Source: Streptomyces sp. ADI95-17
GTDB taxonomy: Bacteria; Actinomycetota; Actinomycetes; Streptomycetales; Streptomycetaceae
Direction: 5' to 3'
DNA length: 64,000 nucleotides
NCBI RefSeq assembly: GCF_003846175.1
Contig: NZ_ML123045.1
Location: forward strand, 3,012-67,011
Both the position numbers and the translations under genes were made by a program. The notes under the pieces were generated by a model. It was not told where the DNA came from. It did no database searches and saw nothing but the letters and a program-made list of their open reading frames with translations. Every line of letters begins with the position of its first letter. Position 1 is the stretch's first letter. Shown here one piece after another: positions 34,705-43,218 of the stretch.

Positions 34705-34789
34705 CGGAACACACCCGGAACACATCCGGAACGCCCCGCCCCGGAACAGCTCGCCCGGAACGTCACCCCGGAACGTCCCACCCCGGAAC
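34705..34789 (+). repeat. seven CGGAAC-core tandem repeats in the cebE 5' leader
   Basis: CGGAAC occurs seven times in 85 bp. The first three copies are spaced 10 bp, the later ones about 13-15 bp, ending directly at the AAGGAG ribosome site of cebE. The array lies in the presumed transcribed leader. Confidence 0.8.
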
Positions 34790-34802
34790 AAGGAGTAGTG
34801 GA

Positions 34803-36131
34803 ATGCGCATCACCCGCACCGTCACCGGCCGGAGCCGCAGAGCCGCGGTCCTGGCCACCACGGGCCTGACGGTCTCGGCCCTGCTGCTGACCGGCTGCAG
34901 CAGCGACTCGGACCCGTCGGGCAGCACCGGCCCCGACGCGAACGGGAACGTCACGCTGACCGTCGCCGACTTCGGGCAGTTCGGCTACAAGGAGGCCGGG
35001 CTCTTCGCCAAGTACCACGAACTGCACCCGAACATCACGGTCAAGGAGAACGTCACCGCCGACGAGCAGGTCTACTACCCGAAGTTCCTCCAGCAGCTCA
35101 ACACGGGCAGCGGGCTGGCCGACATCCAGGGCATCGAGGTCGGCCGGGTGAAGGAGCTCGTCGACACCAAGGCGGACGCCTTCGCCGACCTGGCCGGGGT
35201 CATCGACGCCGACCAGTGGGTCGGCTGGAAGGCGCTGCAGGCCACCACCAACGACGGCAAGGTCATCGGCGCGGGCACCGACATCGGCCCGATGTCGCTC
35301 TGCTACCGCCGCGACCTGTTCGAGCAGGCCGGTCTGCCGGCCGACCGCGAGGAGGTCGCCGCCAAGGTCGCCGGAGGATGGGACGACTACCTCAAGCTCG
35401 GCGAGGAGTACAAGAAGAAGGCCCCCAAGGGCACCTTCTACATGGACTCGGCCAGCGCCATGTACAACGGCGTGGTCTCCTCCAACGAGGAGCAGTACTA
35501 CGCCAAGGACGGCAAGGCGATCTACAAGGACAGCGCCGGCGTCAAGGCGGGCTGGAACCTCGCCGCCGAGGCCGCCGGGAAGGATCTGACGGCCGGCCTG
35601 GCCCAGTTCCAGGACCCGTGGAAGGCCGCACTGCGCAAGGGTACGGTCGCCACGGTCGCCTGCCCCGCGTGGATGGCCGCGCAGATCGCCACGTACGCCG
35701 GTGACGAGTTCAAGGGCAAGTGGGACATCGCCCGCACCCCGGGCGAGACCGCGGCCAACTGGGGCGGCTCCTTCCTCGCCGTGCCCGCCAAGGGAAAGAA
35801 CGTCGAGGAGGCGCAGAAGCTCGTCAAGTGGCTGACCGCCCCCGAGCAGCAGGCCGCCGTGTTCAAGGCCGTCGGCGTCTTCCCGTCGAACAAGGGCGCC
35901 TACGAGCTCCCCGAGGTGAAAAGCGCCAAGCTCGCGTACTTCAACAACGCCCCCATCGGTGAGATCTACGCCGAGGAGGCCCAGGTCATCCCCGCAGCCG
36001 TGCTGGGCCCTAAGGACGGCATCATCAAGGACAGCATCTCCACCCAGATCAACAACATGGAGCAGCGGGGCACCAAGCCCGACTACGCCTGGAAGGCCGC
36101 CACGGAGGCCATCGACAAGGTGATCGGCTGA
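34803..36131 (+). CDS. cebE: cellobiose/cellotriose-binding lipoprotein
   Basis: 442 aa from ATG 34803 (AGGAG 7 nt upstream). The signal peptide ends in a lipobox, LLLTGC, so it is a membrane-anchored extracellular lipoprotein. It is a family-1 sugar-binding protein: VTLTVADFGQFGYKEAGLFAKYHELHPNITV, WVGWKALQATTNDGKVIGAGTDIGPMSLCYRRDLFEQAGLP, and APEQQAAVFKAVGVFPSNKGAYE. In Streptomyces CebE captures cello-oligosaccharides for CebFG, powered by the shared ATPase MsiK encoded elsewhere. It is the first gene of the ceb locus behind a CebR box. Confidence 0.95.
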   Translation: MRITRTVTGRSRRAAVLATTGLTVSALLLTGCSSDSDPSGSTGPDANGNVTLTVADFGQFGYKEAGLFAKYHELHPNITVKENVTADEQVYYPKFLQQLNTGSGLADIQGIEVGRVKELVDTKADAFADLAGVIDADQWVGWKALQATTNDGKVIGAGTDIGPMSLCYRRDLFEQAGLPADREEVAAKVAGGWDDYLKLGEEYKKKAPKGTFYMDSASAMYNGVVSSNEEQYYAKDGKAIYKDSAGVKAGWNLAAEAAGKDLTAGLAQFQDPWKAALRKGTVATVACPAWMAAQIATYAGDEFKGKWDIARTPGETAANWGGSFLAVPAKGKNVEEAQKLVKWLTAPEQQAAVFKAVGVFPSNKGAYELPEVKSAKLAYFNNAPIGEIYAEEAQVIPAAVLGPKDGIIKDSISTQINNMEQRGTKPDYAWKAATEAIDKVIG

Positions 36132-36143
36132 GACACCCATCGA

Positions 36144-36190
36144 TGCGGGCGGCCGGGACCCCACATCCGTGTCCCGGCCCGCCCGCACCG
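36144..36190. terminator. GC-rich inverted repeat between cebE and cebF
   Basis: GCGGGCGGCCGGGAC and its near-complement GTCCCGGCCCGCCCGC flank a short loop, starting about 13 bp after the cebE stop. In binding-protein operons such hairpins favour higher levels of the first gene; it may be a partial terminator or RNA-stabilising structure. Confidence 0.6.
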
Positions 36191-36303
36191 GGGCCGCCCC
36201 CAGGGTCTGCCCCACGCACGGACTCCGACACCACCGCCGCACCTGACCGGAACACCGGCCTGCCCCTGCGGTGTCGGCACACCCCAGGGAAGGACTCCCA
36301 CCC

Positions 36304-37302
36304 GTGGCAACCTCGATCCCCGCCCGGGGCGCACCCGGTTCGAAGCCGGGCCGTCGCGTCCCGAAGGCCATGTCCCCCGGCCGCCAGGCATGGCGCAGCC
36401 GGCTGTGGCGATTCGACGACAAGGCGTCCCCCTACGCCTACATCGCACCGTTCTTCCTCGTCTTCGGCGCCTTCGGGCTCTACCCCCTTCTCTACACCGG
36501 CTGGATCGCCCTGCACCGGGTGGAGATGATCAGCCTCGACCGGACGGAATGGGTCGGCTGGGAGAACTTCAGCAGGATCCTCCAGGACCCGGAGTTCTGG
36601 ACGACCGTCGGCAACACCTTCGTCATCGGTGTGATCTCCACCGTCCCGCAGCTGTTGGTGGCGCTGGGCCTGGCCCACCTGCTGAACTACAAGCTGCGCG
36701 CCAGCACCTTCTGGCGGACGGTGATCCTCACTCCGTACGCCACCTCCGTGGCCTCCGCCGCACTGGTCTTCGCCCTCGTCTTCCGCGCCGACGGCGGCCT
36801 GCTGAACTGGGCCCTGGACTTCATCGGTCTCGGCGACACCAACTGGGCCAATGGCCACTGGTCGTCCAAGATCGCCATCTCGGTCATCGTGATCTGGCGC
36901 TGGACCGGCTACAACGCCCTGATCTACCTGGCCGCTATGCAGGCCGTCCCGTCCGACCTCTACGAGGCCGCCTCGCTCGACGGCGCCTCGCGCTGGCAGC
37001 AGTTCCGCAATGTGACGATCCCGGCGCTGCGGCCCACGATCCTCTTCACGATCGTCATCTCGACCATCGGGTCGATGCAACTGTTCGGCGAGCCGCTGCT
37101 CCTGGAGGGCGGCACCATCGGAGCGCAAGGGGGCAACGAGCACCAGTACGAGACGCTCAGCGTCTACCTCTACAACTACGGCTGGAAGCTCGGACACCTC
37201 GGTCCGGCCGCCGCGGTCGCCTGGGCCATGCTCGCCCTGCTGCTGCTCATTGCCGCGATCAACTGGCTCGTCGGGCGCTCCGTGCGCAAGACCTCGGCCT
37301 GA
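36304..37302 (+). CDS. cebF: cello-oligosaccharide ABC transporter permease
   Basis: 332 aa from GTG 36304 (GGAAGG upstream); longer in-frame starts are not supported. Six transmembrane segments of the MalF/UgpA type, starting YAYIAPFFLVFGAFGLYPLLYTGWIAL. The EAA loop is DLYEAASLDGASRWQQFRNVTIPALRPTILFTI, which contacts MsiK. It forms the channel with CebG, whose gene starts 15 bp downstream. Confidence 0.95.
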   Translation: MATSIPARGAPGSKPGRRVPKAMSPGRQAWRSRLWRFDDKASPYAYIAPFFLVFGAFGLYPLLYTGWIALHRVEMISLDRTEWVGWENFSRILQDPEFWTTVGNTFVIGVISTVPQLLVALGLAHLLNYKLRASTFWRTVILTPYATSVASAALVFALVFRADGGLLNWALDFIGLGDTNWANGHWSSKIAISVIVIWRWTGYNALIYLAAMQAVPSDLYEAASLDGASRWQQFRNVTIPALRPTILFTIVISTIGSMQLFGEPLLLEGGTIGAQGGNEHQYETLSVYLYNYGWKLGHLGPAAAVAWAMLALLLLIAAINWLVGRSVRKTSA

Positions 37303-37317
37303 CCGGGAGCGATACCC

Positions 37318-38241
37318 ATGACCACGACCAGCCCCGTCACCGCCCCGGACCACCGTCAGGCGTCCAGGGCCGCAGTCCCCGGCACTCCTTCGCGGCGCAG
37401 CAGGTTCAAGCAGGGTGCGGGCCGCCAGCACCACGCCGGCCCCTTCGCCTACTTCGCCCTCGCCGTCGTCGGCATCGGCTCCCTCTTCCCGCTGTACTGG
37501 ACACTCGTCGCCGCGTCCCGTACCCAGGACGAGGTACTGGACACCACCCCGCCGTTCGTCCCCGGCGGCAACCTGTTCAACAACCTCGAAGCGGCCTGGG
37601 AACAGGCCCATCTCGGCAAGGCCATCTGGAACACGCTCGTCGTGTCCGCGAGCATCACCGCGGCGACGCTCTTCTTCTGCACCCTGGCCGGCTACGCCTT
37701 CGCCAAGATGCGCTTCAAGGGCCGCGGCGCACTGATGACCGCGGTCGTCGCCACGCTCACGATCCCGCCCCAACTCAGCGTCGTACCGCTGTTCATGATG
37801 ATGTCCGACATCGGATGGGGCGGTCAGCTGGAGTCGGTGATCTTCCCGACGCTGGTGAGCGCGTTCGGAGTGTTCTTCATGCGGCAGTACCTCAGCGAGG
37901 CGCTGCCCTACGAACTCATCGAGGCGGGCAAGGTGGACGGAGCGAACAACCTCCGCGTCGTGTGGAGCATCGTGCTCCCGGTGGCCCGCCCGGCCATGAT
38001 GGTGCTCGGCATGCTCACCTTCGTACAGGCCTGGAACGACTTCTTCTGGCCGTACCTCGCCCTGAACCAGGAGAACCCCACGCTCCAGGTGGCCCTGGGC
38101 CAGCTGAGCGCCTCCTACGTCCCCGACCAGAGCATCGTGATGGCGGGCGCGCTGATCAGCACACTGCCGCTGCTCGTGGTCTTCGTGGTCTTCGGCAAAC
38201 GGATCGTCGGCGGGATCATGTCCGGCGCCGTCAAGGGCTGA
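37318..38241 (+). CDS. cebG: cello-oligosaccharide ABC transporter permease
   Basis: 307 aa from ATG 37318 with GGGAG upstream. A MalG/UgpE-type permease with six helices; the EAA motif is LPYELIEAGKVDGANNLRVVWSIVLPVARPAMMVLGMLTF. No ATPase gene is present in the locus, as expected for a system that shares MsiK. Confidence 0.95.
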   Translation: MTTTSPVTAPDHRQASRAAVPGTPSRRSRFKQGAGRQHHAGPFAYFALAVVGIGSLFPLYWTLVAASRTQDEVLDTTPPFVPGGNLFNNLEAAWEQAHLGKAIWNTLVVSASITAATLFFCTLAGYAFAKMRFKGRGALMTAVVATLTIPPQLSVVPLFMMMSDIGWGGQLESVIFPTLVSAFGVFFMRQYLSEALPYELIEAGKVDGANNLRVVWSIVLPVARPAMMVLGMLTFVQAWNDFFWPYLALNQENPTLQVALGQLSASYVPDQSIVMAGALISTLPLLVVFVVFGKRIVGGIMSGAVKG

Positions 38242-38298
38242 TACCGCCGCCAAGGGCCGACACCGCACCACCCACCTCCTTCCCCCGCCCATCCACCC

Positions 38299-38312
38299 TG
38301 GGAGCGCTCCCG
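38299..38312. promoter_or_regulatory. CebR-type operator immediately before bglC
   Basis: TGGGAGCGCTCCCG, one base from the perfect box, ends 1 bp before the bglC ATG. It also supplies GGGAG as a possible ribosome site, so repressor binding and translation start share bases. Confidence 0.85.
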
Positions 38313-38313
38313 C

Positions 38314-39777
38314 ATGACTGCCGTACGACCCGACACCGCCCCGAAGGCCGCACCCGAAGCGGCGGAATTCCCGACCGGCTTCGTCTGGGGGGCGGCCACC
38401 GCCGCCTATCAGGTCGAGGGCGCCGCCGCCGAGGACGGCCGGACCCCCTCCATCTGGGACACCTTCAGCCACACCCCGGGCAAGGTCCTCGGCGGGGACA
38501 CCGGAGACATCGCCGCCGACCACTACCACCGCTACCGCGACGACGTGGCGCTGATGAAGCGGCTCGGCCTGACGGCCTACCGCTTCTCCGTCTCCTGGCC
38601 ACGGGTGCAGCCCACCGGCCGCGGCCCCGCCGTCGAACGCGGCCTGGACTTCTACCGCAGGCTCGTCGACGAACTCCTCGAAGCAGGCATCGCACCCGTC
38701 GCCACCCTCTACCACTGGGACCTGCCCCAGGAGTTGGAGGACGCGGGCGGCTGGCCCGAGCGCGTGACCGCCGAACGCTTCGCCGACTACGCCGACATCA
38801 TGGCCGGGGCCCTGGGCGACCGGGTCACCACCTGGACCACCCTCAACGAGCCGTGGTGCTCGGCCTTCCTCGGCTACGGCTCCGGCGTGCACGCCCCCGG
38901 CCGCACCGAGCCCGCCGCCGCGCTGCGCGCCGCCCACCACCTCAACCTCGCCCACGGCCGGGCGACCGAGGTCCTGCGCGACCGCCTCCCCGCCACCGCG
39001 CAGATCTCGGTCACCCTCAACCTCCACCACGTCCGCCCGTTGACCGGCAGCGCCGCCGACGCGGACGCCGCCCGCCGGATCGACGCGGTGGGCAACCGGA
39101 TCTTCACCGGCCCGATGCTGCACGGCGCGTACCCCGAGGACCTGATCGCCGACACCGTGCGCCTGGTCGACTGGTCGGAGCTGGTCCACGACGGCGACCC
39201 GGCGGTCATCTCCCGCCCGGTCGATGTCCTGGGCGTCAACTACTACACCCCGACACTGGTCTCCACGCCCGCCGACGGCGCCGGCGACTCGCGCGACGAC
39301 GGCCACGGCAACAGCGACCACTCCCCGTGGCCCGGCTCCGAACACGTCGCCTTCCACCTCGCCGAGGGCCGTGAGCGCACCGCCATGAACTGGGCGATCG
39401 ACCCCGACGGGCTGTACGAGCTCCTCATGGACGTGGCCCGGGACAATCCCGGCCTGCCACTGATGGTCACCGAGAACGGCGCGGCCTTCGACGACCACGT
39501 CTCGCCCGACGGCCGGGTGGAGGACCCCGAGCGGGTCGAGTACCTGCGCGGCCACCTCGACGCGGTGCGGCGGGCCGTGGCCGCCGGAGCGGACGTACGC
39601 GGCTACTTCCTCTGGTCCCTGATGGACAACTTCGAGTGGGGCTACGGGTACTCCAAGCGCTTCGGCGCCGTCTACGTCGACTACGCCACCCAGCGCCGCA
39701 TCCCCAAGGCGAGCGCCCACTGGTACGCCGACCTCATCCGCCGCCAGCGTAGGATGGGAGCGCTCCCAGAGGGGTGA
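38314..39777 (+). CDS. bglC: family GH1 β-glucosidase
   Basis: 487 aa. The GH1 signature [30 protein letters not shown] is near the N-terminus. The acid/base Glu is in TLNEPW (about residue 178) and the nucleophile Glu is in [10 protein letters not shown] (about residue 386). [18 protein letters not shown] binds the glucose unit. No signal peptide is present: it works in the cytoplasm, splitting imported cellobiose and cellotriose to glucose. The 3' end of the gene contains a perfect CebR box. Confidence 0.96.
   Translation: MTAVRPDTAPKAAPEAAEFPTGFVWGAATAAYQVEGAAAEDGRTPSIWDTFSHTPGKVLGGDTGDIAADHYHRYRDDVALMKRLGLTAYRFSVSWPRVQPTGRGPAVERGLDFYRRLVDELLEAGIAPVATLYHWDLPQELEDAGGWPERVTAERFADYADIMAGALGDRVTTWTTLNEPWCSAFLGYGSGVHAPGRTEPAAALRAAHHLNLAHGRATEVLRDRLPATAQISVTLNLHHVRPLTGSAADADAARRIDAVGNRIFTGPMLHGAYPEDLIADTVRLVDWSELVHDGDPAVISRPVDVLGVNYYTPTLVSTPADGAGDSRDDGHGNSDHSPWPGSEHVAFHLAEGRERTAMNWAIDPDGLYELLMDVARDNPGLPLMVTENGAAFDDHVSPDGRVEDPERVEYLRGHLDAVRRAVAAGADVRGYFLWSLMDNFEWGYGYSKRFGAVYVDYATQRRIPKASAHWYADLIRRQRRMGALPEG
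39755..39768. promoter_or_regulatory. CebR operator inside the 3' end of bglC
   Basis: The perfect TGGGAGCGCTCCCA encodes residues within the last codons of BglC (…RMGALPEG) and lies 114 bp before the cebR start. It could mediate autoregulation of cebR or act as a roadblock. Confidence 0.9.
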
Positions 39778-39881
39778 TGCGGAGCGGCGGCCCGTCCCCG
39801 GACGGGCTGCCGGAAGAGCCGATCACAGGACTTGGCCCGGCCACCCGGCTGTGAGAAATTGACCGCGAACGGGAGGCAGCC

Positions 39882-40913
39882 ATGACGGCAGCGCGAGTAC
39901 GGAGCGGTGGCCGGCCCACGCTCGAAGAAGTCGCGGCACGGGCAGGGGTGGGGCGCGGCACCGCCTCGCGGGTGATCAACGGTTCACCGCGGGTCAGCGC
40001 ACAGACCCGCGAGGCGGTGGAGGCGGCCGTCGCCGAGCTGGGCTACGTACCCAATCGCGCGGCCCGCGCCCTCGCCGGGAACCGCACGGACGCCATCGCC
40101 CTGGTGGTGCCCGAGTCGGAGACCCGTTTCTTCGCCGAGCCGTACTTCTCCGACATCGTCCGCGGTGTCGGAGCGGCGCTCGCCGACACCGAGATGCAGC
40201 TGCTGCTCACTCTCGTCGGCAACGACCGCGAGCGCCGCCGGCTGGCCCAGTACCTGACCGCGCACCGCGTCGACGGGGTGCTGATGGTCTCCGTCCACGC
40301 CGACGACCCGCTGCCGGACCTGCTGGAACAGCTCGGCATGCCGGCCGTGATGGGCGGCCGCAGATCGGCCTCCGAGACGCTCGCCGCGGTCGACTCCGAC
40401 AACTTCGGGGGCGCCCGCGCCGCGGTCGGCCACCTGGTGACCCGGGGCCGCCGCGCCATCGCCACGATCACCGGGCCCGGGGACGTCCACGGTGCGCAGC
40501 GCCGCCTCGACGGCTACCGGGCCGCGATCCACGAGGCCGGTCTCGAACCGGACGAGCGGCTGATCGGCCCCGCCGACTTCTCCGAGGAGGGCGGCGCCCG
40601 CGCCATGCGCGAGCTGCTGGCCCGCCGTCCCGACGTCGACGCGGTCTTCGCCGCCTCCGATGTGATGGCCGCGGGCGCCCGCCAGGTCCTGCGCGAGGCC
40701 GGCCGCCGCATCCCGGACGACGTGGCCCTCATCGGCTTCGACGACTCGGCGGTGGCCCGCCACATGGACCCGGCCCTCACCAGCGTCCGCCAGCCGATCG
40801 AGGAGATGGGCCGCACGATGGCCCGCGTGCTGCTCAAGGAGATCGCGAGCGAGACCCAGGAACGCCCCCAGATCGTGCTCCCCACCGAACTGGTCGTCCG
40901 CGACTCCTCGTGA
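39882..40913 (+). CDS. cebR: LacI-family repressor of the cello-oligosaccharide locus
   Basis: 343 aa from ATG 39882 (GGGAGG upstream). The N-terminal HTH is PTLEEVAARAGVGRGTASRVINGSPRVSAQTREAVEAAVAELGYVPNRAARALAG, including the LacI hinge helix. The periplasmic-binding-like effector domain follows, with DGVLMVSVHADDPLPDLLEQ, VDSDNFGGARAAVGHLV, VFAASDVMAAGARQVLREAG and GFDDSAVARHMDPALTSVRQPIEEMG. Three matching palindromes lie at 34640, 38299 and 39755. Cellobiose/cellotriose should release it (known for CebR). It is downstream of bglC in the same direction. Confidence 0.96.
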   Translation: MTAARVRSGGRPTLEEVAARAGVGRGTASRVINGSPRVSAQTREAVEAAVAELGYVPNRAARALAGNRTDAIALVVPESETRFFAEPYFSDIVRGVGAALADTEMQLLLTLVGNDRERRRLAQYLTAHRVDGVLMVSVHADDPLPDLLEQLGMPAVMGGRRSASETLAAVDSDNFGGARAAVGHLVTRGRRAIATITGPGDVHGAQRRLDGYRAAIHEAGLEPDERLIGPADFSEEGGARAMRELLARRPDVDAVFAASDVMAAGARQVLREAGRRIPDDVALIGFDDSAVARHMDPALTSVRQPIEEMGRTMARVLLKEIASETQERPQIVLPTELVVRDSS

Positions 40914-41110
40914 CGGCCGCCGGATGCTCGGCGAGACCCGCCGGGAAGACGGCGGGGATGAACCGGCGGCGCCTGTGTCGCATACAGGCGCACCGGCCCG
41001 TTGCGTTTCCCGGCCGTGATCCCTCGCGCGCGCCGGAGCCGCCGGAGGCCCAGCGGCCCGTACGCCCCCGAGGCGACAGCCCAAGGTCCTGAGGCCCCAA
41101 GGCCCTGGAC

Positions 41111-41154
41111 ATGATGAAGGCCTGACCCGTTTTCACGGGTCAGGCCTTCATCAT
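41111..41154. terminator. perfect hairpin terminator at the host side of the tRNA remnant
   Basis: Perfect 20-bp arms (41111-41130, 41135-41154) with a TTTC loop. On the minus strand it starts 4 bp after the tRNA 3' remnant, so it was probably the terminator of the original tRNA gene. It also faces cebR on the plus strand. Confidence 0.9.
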
Positions 41155-41157
41155 TCA

Positions 41158-41180
41158 GGGTGAGTAACGGGACTCGAACC
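41158..41180 (-). other. probable attachment-site junction: 3' remnant of a tRNA gene
   Basis: On the minus strand the sequence GGTTCGAGTCCCGTTACTCACC reads as T-loop (TTCGAGT), T-stem 3' strand (CCCGT) and acceptor 3' strand. Upstream of it the T-stem 5' strand no longer pairs properly (ACAGG opposite CCCGT), and no D- or anticodon arm is found. This is what a prophage junction leaves when integration splits a tRNA gene at its 3' end: the restored tRNA should be at the other end, beyond 64 kb, on the minus strand. The tRNA identity is not determined. Confidence 0.7.
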
Positions 41181-41284
41181 TGTTTTGTTACCCACTTTTG
41201 ACCTGCGACGACGCCGAAAACCACACCAAATCGGGTCAGTTCGATACCAGTGCGAGCCACTGAATGCCGCCCCGTTCCCGCTCG

Positions 41285-41300
41285 TGTTCCCACGGGAACA
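41285..41300. promoter_or_regulatory. palindrome near the junction
   Basis: TGTTCCC-AC-GGGAACA has perfect 7-bp arms and lies 105 bp inside the element. It could be a recombinase/excisionase arm site or an operator. A separate 8-bp stem (AGCGCCCC/GGGGCGCT) is at 41377-41402. No credible gene is seen in 41181-41550. Confidence 0.45.
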
Positions 41301-41487
41301 GTCCCTGTCGGGCCTGCCCCATGCCCCGCAGGGGCTGAGTAGCAAACTCCGTAACCGCCATGGCCGGGAACGCAACAGCGCCCCCGCCGAAGCAGGGGCG
41401 CTGCCGGTCCCTCCGAGCCGCCTGGGGGCAGTGCGCGGAGGGCCGCTAAGGGGAGTGACGCATTCCGTAGCATCCATGATCAGTCGT

Positions 41488-41505
41488 TTTACGGTCAACC
41501 GTAAA
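41488..41505. promoter_or_regulatory. operator palindrome upstream of the small HTH gene
   Basis: TTTACGGTCAACCGTAAA has perfect 8-bp arms in a locally AT-rich stretch (41475-41517), 50 bp before the HTH gene start. It is the most likely binding site of that repressor-like protein. Confidence 0.65.
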
Positions 41506-41554
41506 GACAAACGATCATGCTGCCCGCGAGCGTGGGCAGGTGCACCACCAGCCG

Positions 41555-41779
41555 ATGCCCCCCGACCGCGTCCATGCTCGACGCCGGGCCATCGGCGACC
41601 GCATGCGGGCCGCCCGACTTCACGCGAACTTGACGCAGGAAGCAGTCGCGCTCAGGGCCGGTATTCGGATCGCGACCTACAGCGAGATCGAGCAGGGGCA
41701 CCGGGCCGCACTTATTGACACCTTGATTGTCATCGCCGATGCGATTGGTGTAGCGCTCGCAGACCTCGTACGGGAGTAG
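41555..41779 (+). CDS. small XRE-family HTH protein (phage-repressor-like)
   Basis: 74 aa from ATG 41555; GTG 41540 would add five residues and neither has a strong ribosome site. The whole protein is one Cro/CI-type HTH domain: RRAIGDRMRAARLHANLTQEAVALRAGIRIATYSEIEQGHRAALIDTLIVIADAIGVALADLVRE. Upstream is a perfect 18-bp palindrome. Located just inside the junction, it could control excision or the lysogenic state, or only the neighbouring cargo genes. Confidence 0.8.
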   Translation: MPPDRVHARRRAIGDRMRAARLHANLTQEAVALRAGIRIATYSEIEQGHRAALIDTLIVIADAIGVALADLVRE

Positions 41780-41791
41780 CTCAGCCTCCCC

Positions 41792-41899
41792 TCAATATGA
41801 TGGGTACTCAGCGCCGCACTTCTGGCAGACCTGCTTGCCTTCCTCATGGCGAGTGGTCCCGCCACACGGGCAGAAGAAGATTGCAAAGATGGCGATCAT
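41792..41899 (-). CDS. 35-aa zinc-ribbon-like micro-protein
   Basis: MIAIFAIFFCPCGGTTRHEE... then QVCQKCGAEYPSY: two CxC/CxxC knuckles (Cys10, Cys12, Cys25, Cys28) spaced as in a short zinc ribbon, after a hydrophobic first nine residues. ATG 41899 has AAGG 6 nt upstream. Similar tiny Cys-rich proteins are common in Streptomyces phages and mobile elements. It is convergent with the small HTH gene and 134 bp downstream of the graspetide methyltransferase gene. A role is unknown. Confidence 0.6.
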   Translation of the reverse strand: MIAIFAIFFCPCGGTTRHEEGKQVCQKCGAEYPSY

Positions 41900-42033
41900 A
41901 TTGAGGCCTTGTGTAGTGGTGGAATGAAACCCGCCCGCACCTTCGGCCGCCGACGGCCTCGGGTGCGGGCGGGGCCCGTCCACGGCTGGTCTGCGCGAGC
42001 TCGCAGCCGTGGGCGGGAGATCAGTGCCGACAG

Positions 42034-43218
42034 TCAGGCGGAGACGTCCAACCGGGTGCCGTCGGGGATGTGCCAGATATGCGTACTGCCGTCCGCCTTG
42101 CGGACATAGCTGAACTGGTCGTGTGAGGGGCGGCCCGCATCGTTCCACCAGCGCCACATGTCCTCGGCCCGGGTCCACAGCCCAGGATCGCCGCCGTACG
42201 TAACCGCCCCCACATCGTCGCCGCCGAGAGGCAACCGGGCCCATGACCCGGCGGGATCCTGGATCTGCAGAGCCATCGCGCCCGAGTCATCGACGTGGTA
42301 CACGAGCTCTGCCCCGGGCAGGCGCAGGGCGAGGAGCAAGCGGAAGGCGTAATTGCCGCGCACGTCTGCGGCGGTGAGGGCTGACGGCCACGTGCCCGTC
42401 TCGGCAGCTCGCTCCGGCCGCTGCGGCACCGGGTACGTGCGGGCCGCGCTGCGCGCCGCCATGAATCGGCCGGCCGTCTCGGTGAAGCGGCCGCGGGCAC
42501 AACCCTGCTCGTCGACCTCCAGACGGACGAGCCCGCCCTCGATACCGAGCGCGATGTCAGCGACCAGGACCGTGCCGGGCCTGCTCTGCTCGATCCAGGC
42601 AGCCGGGATCGCCGGGACGGAACACGTCGCAATGATCCGGTCGAATGTCTCTCCGGTGGGGTAACCCTGTTGGGCTCCGTTGCCGGGGACAACCTGCGGC
42701 ATGAACCCCGCGGACGACAGATGGTCCTGAGCGGCGCGGACGAGACCGGGGTCGATGTCGACGGAGTACACCATCTGCTCGCCGAGGCGTGCGCTCAGCA
42801 GGGCCGCGTTGTAGCCGGTGCCAGTACCGATTTCGAGAACGCGGTGGCCGTCTTCGACGCTCAGGTCTTCGAGCATTCCGGCCATGAGGCTGGGCAAAGT
42901 GCTGGATGAGGTGGGGATGCCGGTCCACGCGGTGTCGTCGACCTGCTCGGCGGTGTCCGGGTCGAGGGCGGTCACGAGCGTCTGATCGCGGTAGACGGCG
43001 GCGAGGTCGTCGGCCGTTTCCGTGCCCTGGTGCTCGCGCCAGACAGCGATGCCGCGCTCGTTCGTCTCCTGAGCGAACCAGCGGGGCACGAACAGATGCC
43101 GGGGCACGGTGCGGAACGCCTCGGCCCACGGGGGTGTGCGGATGGCGCGGGAGCGGGTCAGCTCGTCGGCGAGGGCGGACATGTGGGGGCGGACTTGATC
43201 GATGGTCGGAGCGCTCAT
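42034..43218 (-). CDS. tgmC: graspetide-associated O-methyltransferase (protein-isoaspartate-methyltransferase-like)
   Basis: 394 aa. The PIMT-like fold has AFRTVPRHLFVPRWF at the N-terminus, then PTSSSTLPSLMAGMLEDLSVEDGHRVLEIGTGTGYNAALLSARLG (SAM motif I) and YSVDIDPGLVRAAQDHL, TFDRIIATCSVPAIPAAWIEQSRPGTVLVAD. A ~170-residue C-terminal extension is specific to RiPP-linked PIMTs. In such pathways the enzyme methylates an Asp of the ester-cyclised peptide, which can then become an aspartimide (known for fuscimiditide-type graspetides). It overlaps the ligase gene by 4 bp and is the last gene of the operon. Confidence 0.88.
   Translation of the reverse strand: MSAPTIDQVRPHMSALADELTRSRAIRTPPWAEAFRTVPRHLFVPRWFAQETNERGIAVWREHQGTETADDLAAVYRDQTLVTALDPDTAEQVDDTAWTGIPTSSSTLPSLMAGMLEDLSVEDGHRVLEIGTGTGYNAALLSARLGEQMVYSVDIDPGLVRAAQDHLSSAGFMPQVVPGNGAQQGYPTGETFDRIIATCSVPAIPAAWIEQSRPGTVLVADIALGIEGGLVRLEVDEQGCARGRFTETAGRFMAARSAARTYPVPQRPERAAETGTWPSALTAADVRGNYAFRLLLALRLPGAELVYHVDDSGAMALQIQDPAGSWARLPLGGDDVGAVTYGGDPGLWTRAEDMWRWWNDAGRPSHDQFSYVRKADGSTHIWHIPDGTRLDVSA

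Noticed and set aside
36049..39720. Minus-strand open frame of more than 1200 codons opposite cebE-bglC
   Set aside because: It covers genes of certain function in the other strand, has Gly/Val/Arg-rich composition and no ribosome site; a GC artefact.
41151..41510. 119-codon minus-strand frame across the tRNA remnant
   Set aside because: Its C-terminus is simply the translated tRNA fragment and flanks; no ribosome site or domain.
41846..42109. Plus-strand frame opposite the zinc-ribbon and methyltransferase ends
   Set aside because: No ribosome site, low-complexity Arg-rich product, and overlaps two better supported minus-strand genes.
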